In this document: piece after piece, positions 7,530 through 7,758 of the stretch
How the letters are laid out: every line of letters starts with the position of its first letter
Position numbering within the stretch: the first letter of the stretch is position 1
Assembly (NCBI GenBank): GCA_030526455.1
Contig: JAUNCU010000138.1
Coordinates: forward strand, 1 to 7,758
Direction: 5' to 3'
Source of the DNA: Bacteroidales bacterium
GTDB taxonomy: Bacteria > Bacteroidota > Bacteroidia > Bacteroidales > Muribaculaceae
Length of the DNA stretch: 7,758 bases
The notes under the pieces: generated by a model
Database searches by the model: none
The model's input: the letters and a program-made list of their open reading frames with translations, nothing else
What the model was told of the DNA's origin: nothing
Made by a program: the position numbers and the translations under genes

Positions 7530-7602
7530 GTTCTCTACGCCGGAATTACCCGGATCAGATTCAGTGGGTATGATCTCAGCCCCAAGTGAGGGCACCCCAA
7601 AC
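7530..7602 (-). ncRNA. TPP riboswitch (THI element) controlling the thiamin uptake operon
   Basis: The minus strand reads all the conserved blocks in order: GGGGTGCC (7598-7591), GGCTGAGA, ATACCC, CTGATCCGGGTAAT, CCGGCGTAGAGAA (ending near 7531). Visible helices are P2 (GGGU with ACCC), a short P3 (GCCC with GGGC around a seven-base loop) and P5 (CCGG with CCGG around GUAAUU). The closing P1 is weak as a conventional helix (GUU/AAC, about 7601-7531). The pyrimidine-recognition block CUGAGA and the pyrophosphate-side block CUGAUC...GCGUAG are present, so the aptamer should bind TPP and reduce expression of the receptor and permease. Only 23 bases separate it from the ATG and none form a terminator, which points to control of translation initiation. 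Confidence 0.96.
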
Positions 7603-7617
7603 TCATCGAATCGCCTG

Positions 7618-7649
7618 CAAAGTTAGGCATAATTACCGAAATACGCAAA
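7618..7649 (-). promoter_or_regulatory. Promoter of the thiamin uptake operon
   Basis: On the minus strand TTTG (7649-7646), 20 bases, then TAACTTTG (7625-7618) matches both halves of the Bacteroidetes -33/-7 promoter at about the usual spacing. Transcription would start near 7610-7613, just a few bases before the TPP aptamer, so the transcript begins almost directly with the riboswitch. Confidence 0.85.
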
Positions 7650-7758
7650 TTTATGCACCCAAGCCCCCTAGCCAGACAGCCTCCACCCAGCCTGTCCGAA
7701 AACCCCAAAATAGGGCAAGTCCATAGCAAAAACACTAAGCGGCCGCCCAACGAACACT
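7650..7758. other. Upstream flank of the thiamin operon, no gene seen
   Basis: This C-rich stretch to the window edge has no convincing coding frame. A minus-strand frame at 7535-7750 runs straight through the promoter and riboswitch and is not a gene. A weak dyad GACAG (7675-7679) with CTGTC (7692-7696) and an eight-base NotI-type palindrome GCGGCCGC (7739-7746) are present, with no evident role. Confidence 0.6.

Noticed and set aside
7739..7746. GCGGCCGC palindrome near the window edge as a possible cloning-site artefact
   Set aside because: There is no adjoining vector-like sequence, and one eight-base palindrome in a C/G-rich stretch is not evidence of an artefact.
7535..7750. A 71-codon minus-strand frame upstream of the receptor
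   Set aside because: It spans the promoter and the TPP aptamer, whose conserved bases are explained by RNA structure rather than coding.

Overview
The window looks like chromosomal DNA from a Bacteroidales bacterium. Both promoters I can read carry the Bacteroidetes-type -7 element (TAnnTTTG), one with a matching -33 TTTG. The starts lack Shine-Dalgarno motifs, and the gene families are typical of that order: an AAA-ATPase-like/PD-(D/E)XK protein, a GH2 enzyme with DUF4982-type C-terminal modules, and a TonB-dependent receptor paired with a PnuC-family permease under a TPP riboswitch. The genes favour G/C at third positions while the gaps are AT-rich. Prevotellaceae or Muribaculaceae would fit, but I cannot fix the genus from sequence alone.

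Layout, left to right. Bases 1-1398 (+) are the 3' part of an AAA-ATPase-like/PD-(D/E)XK gene whose Walker A end lies outside the window. After 19 bases comes a complete secreted GH2 glycosidase, probably a beta-galactosidase (1418-3808, +), closed by a very strong intrinsic terminator (3834-3874). An AT-rich gap holds a promoter for a 78-residue putative DNA-binding protein (4153-4389, +). A convergent gap (4390-4631) holds two near-palindromic 11-bp repeats and the terminator of the minus-strand operon. The rest is that operon, read right to left: promoter (7618-7649), TPP riboswitch (about 7530-7602), TonB-dependent outer-membrane receptor (7506-5257), then a PnuT-like inner-membrane permease (5243-4632).

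The best-supported functional unit is the minus-strand operon: a thiamin scavenging system in which the receptor imports thiamin or a derivative across the outer membrane, the PnuT-like protein carries it across the inner membrane, and a TPP riboswitch provides feedback. It appears to be a two-gene version, since a terminator directly follows the permease and no thiamin pyrophosphokinase gene is present. The GH2 enzyme stands alone, without SusC/SusD or regulators nearby. I found no mobile element, CRISPR array, tRNA or rRNA. I did not find a clearly undescribed system. The points most worth checking are how the riboswitch controls translation without a visible Shine-Dalgarno sequence or terminator, and the paired palindromic repeats beside the small DNA-binding protein.
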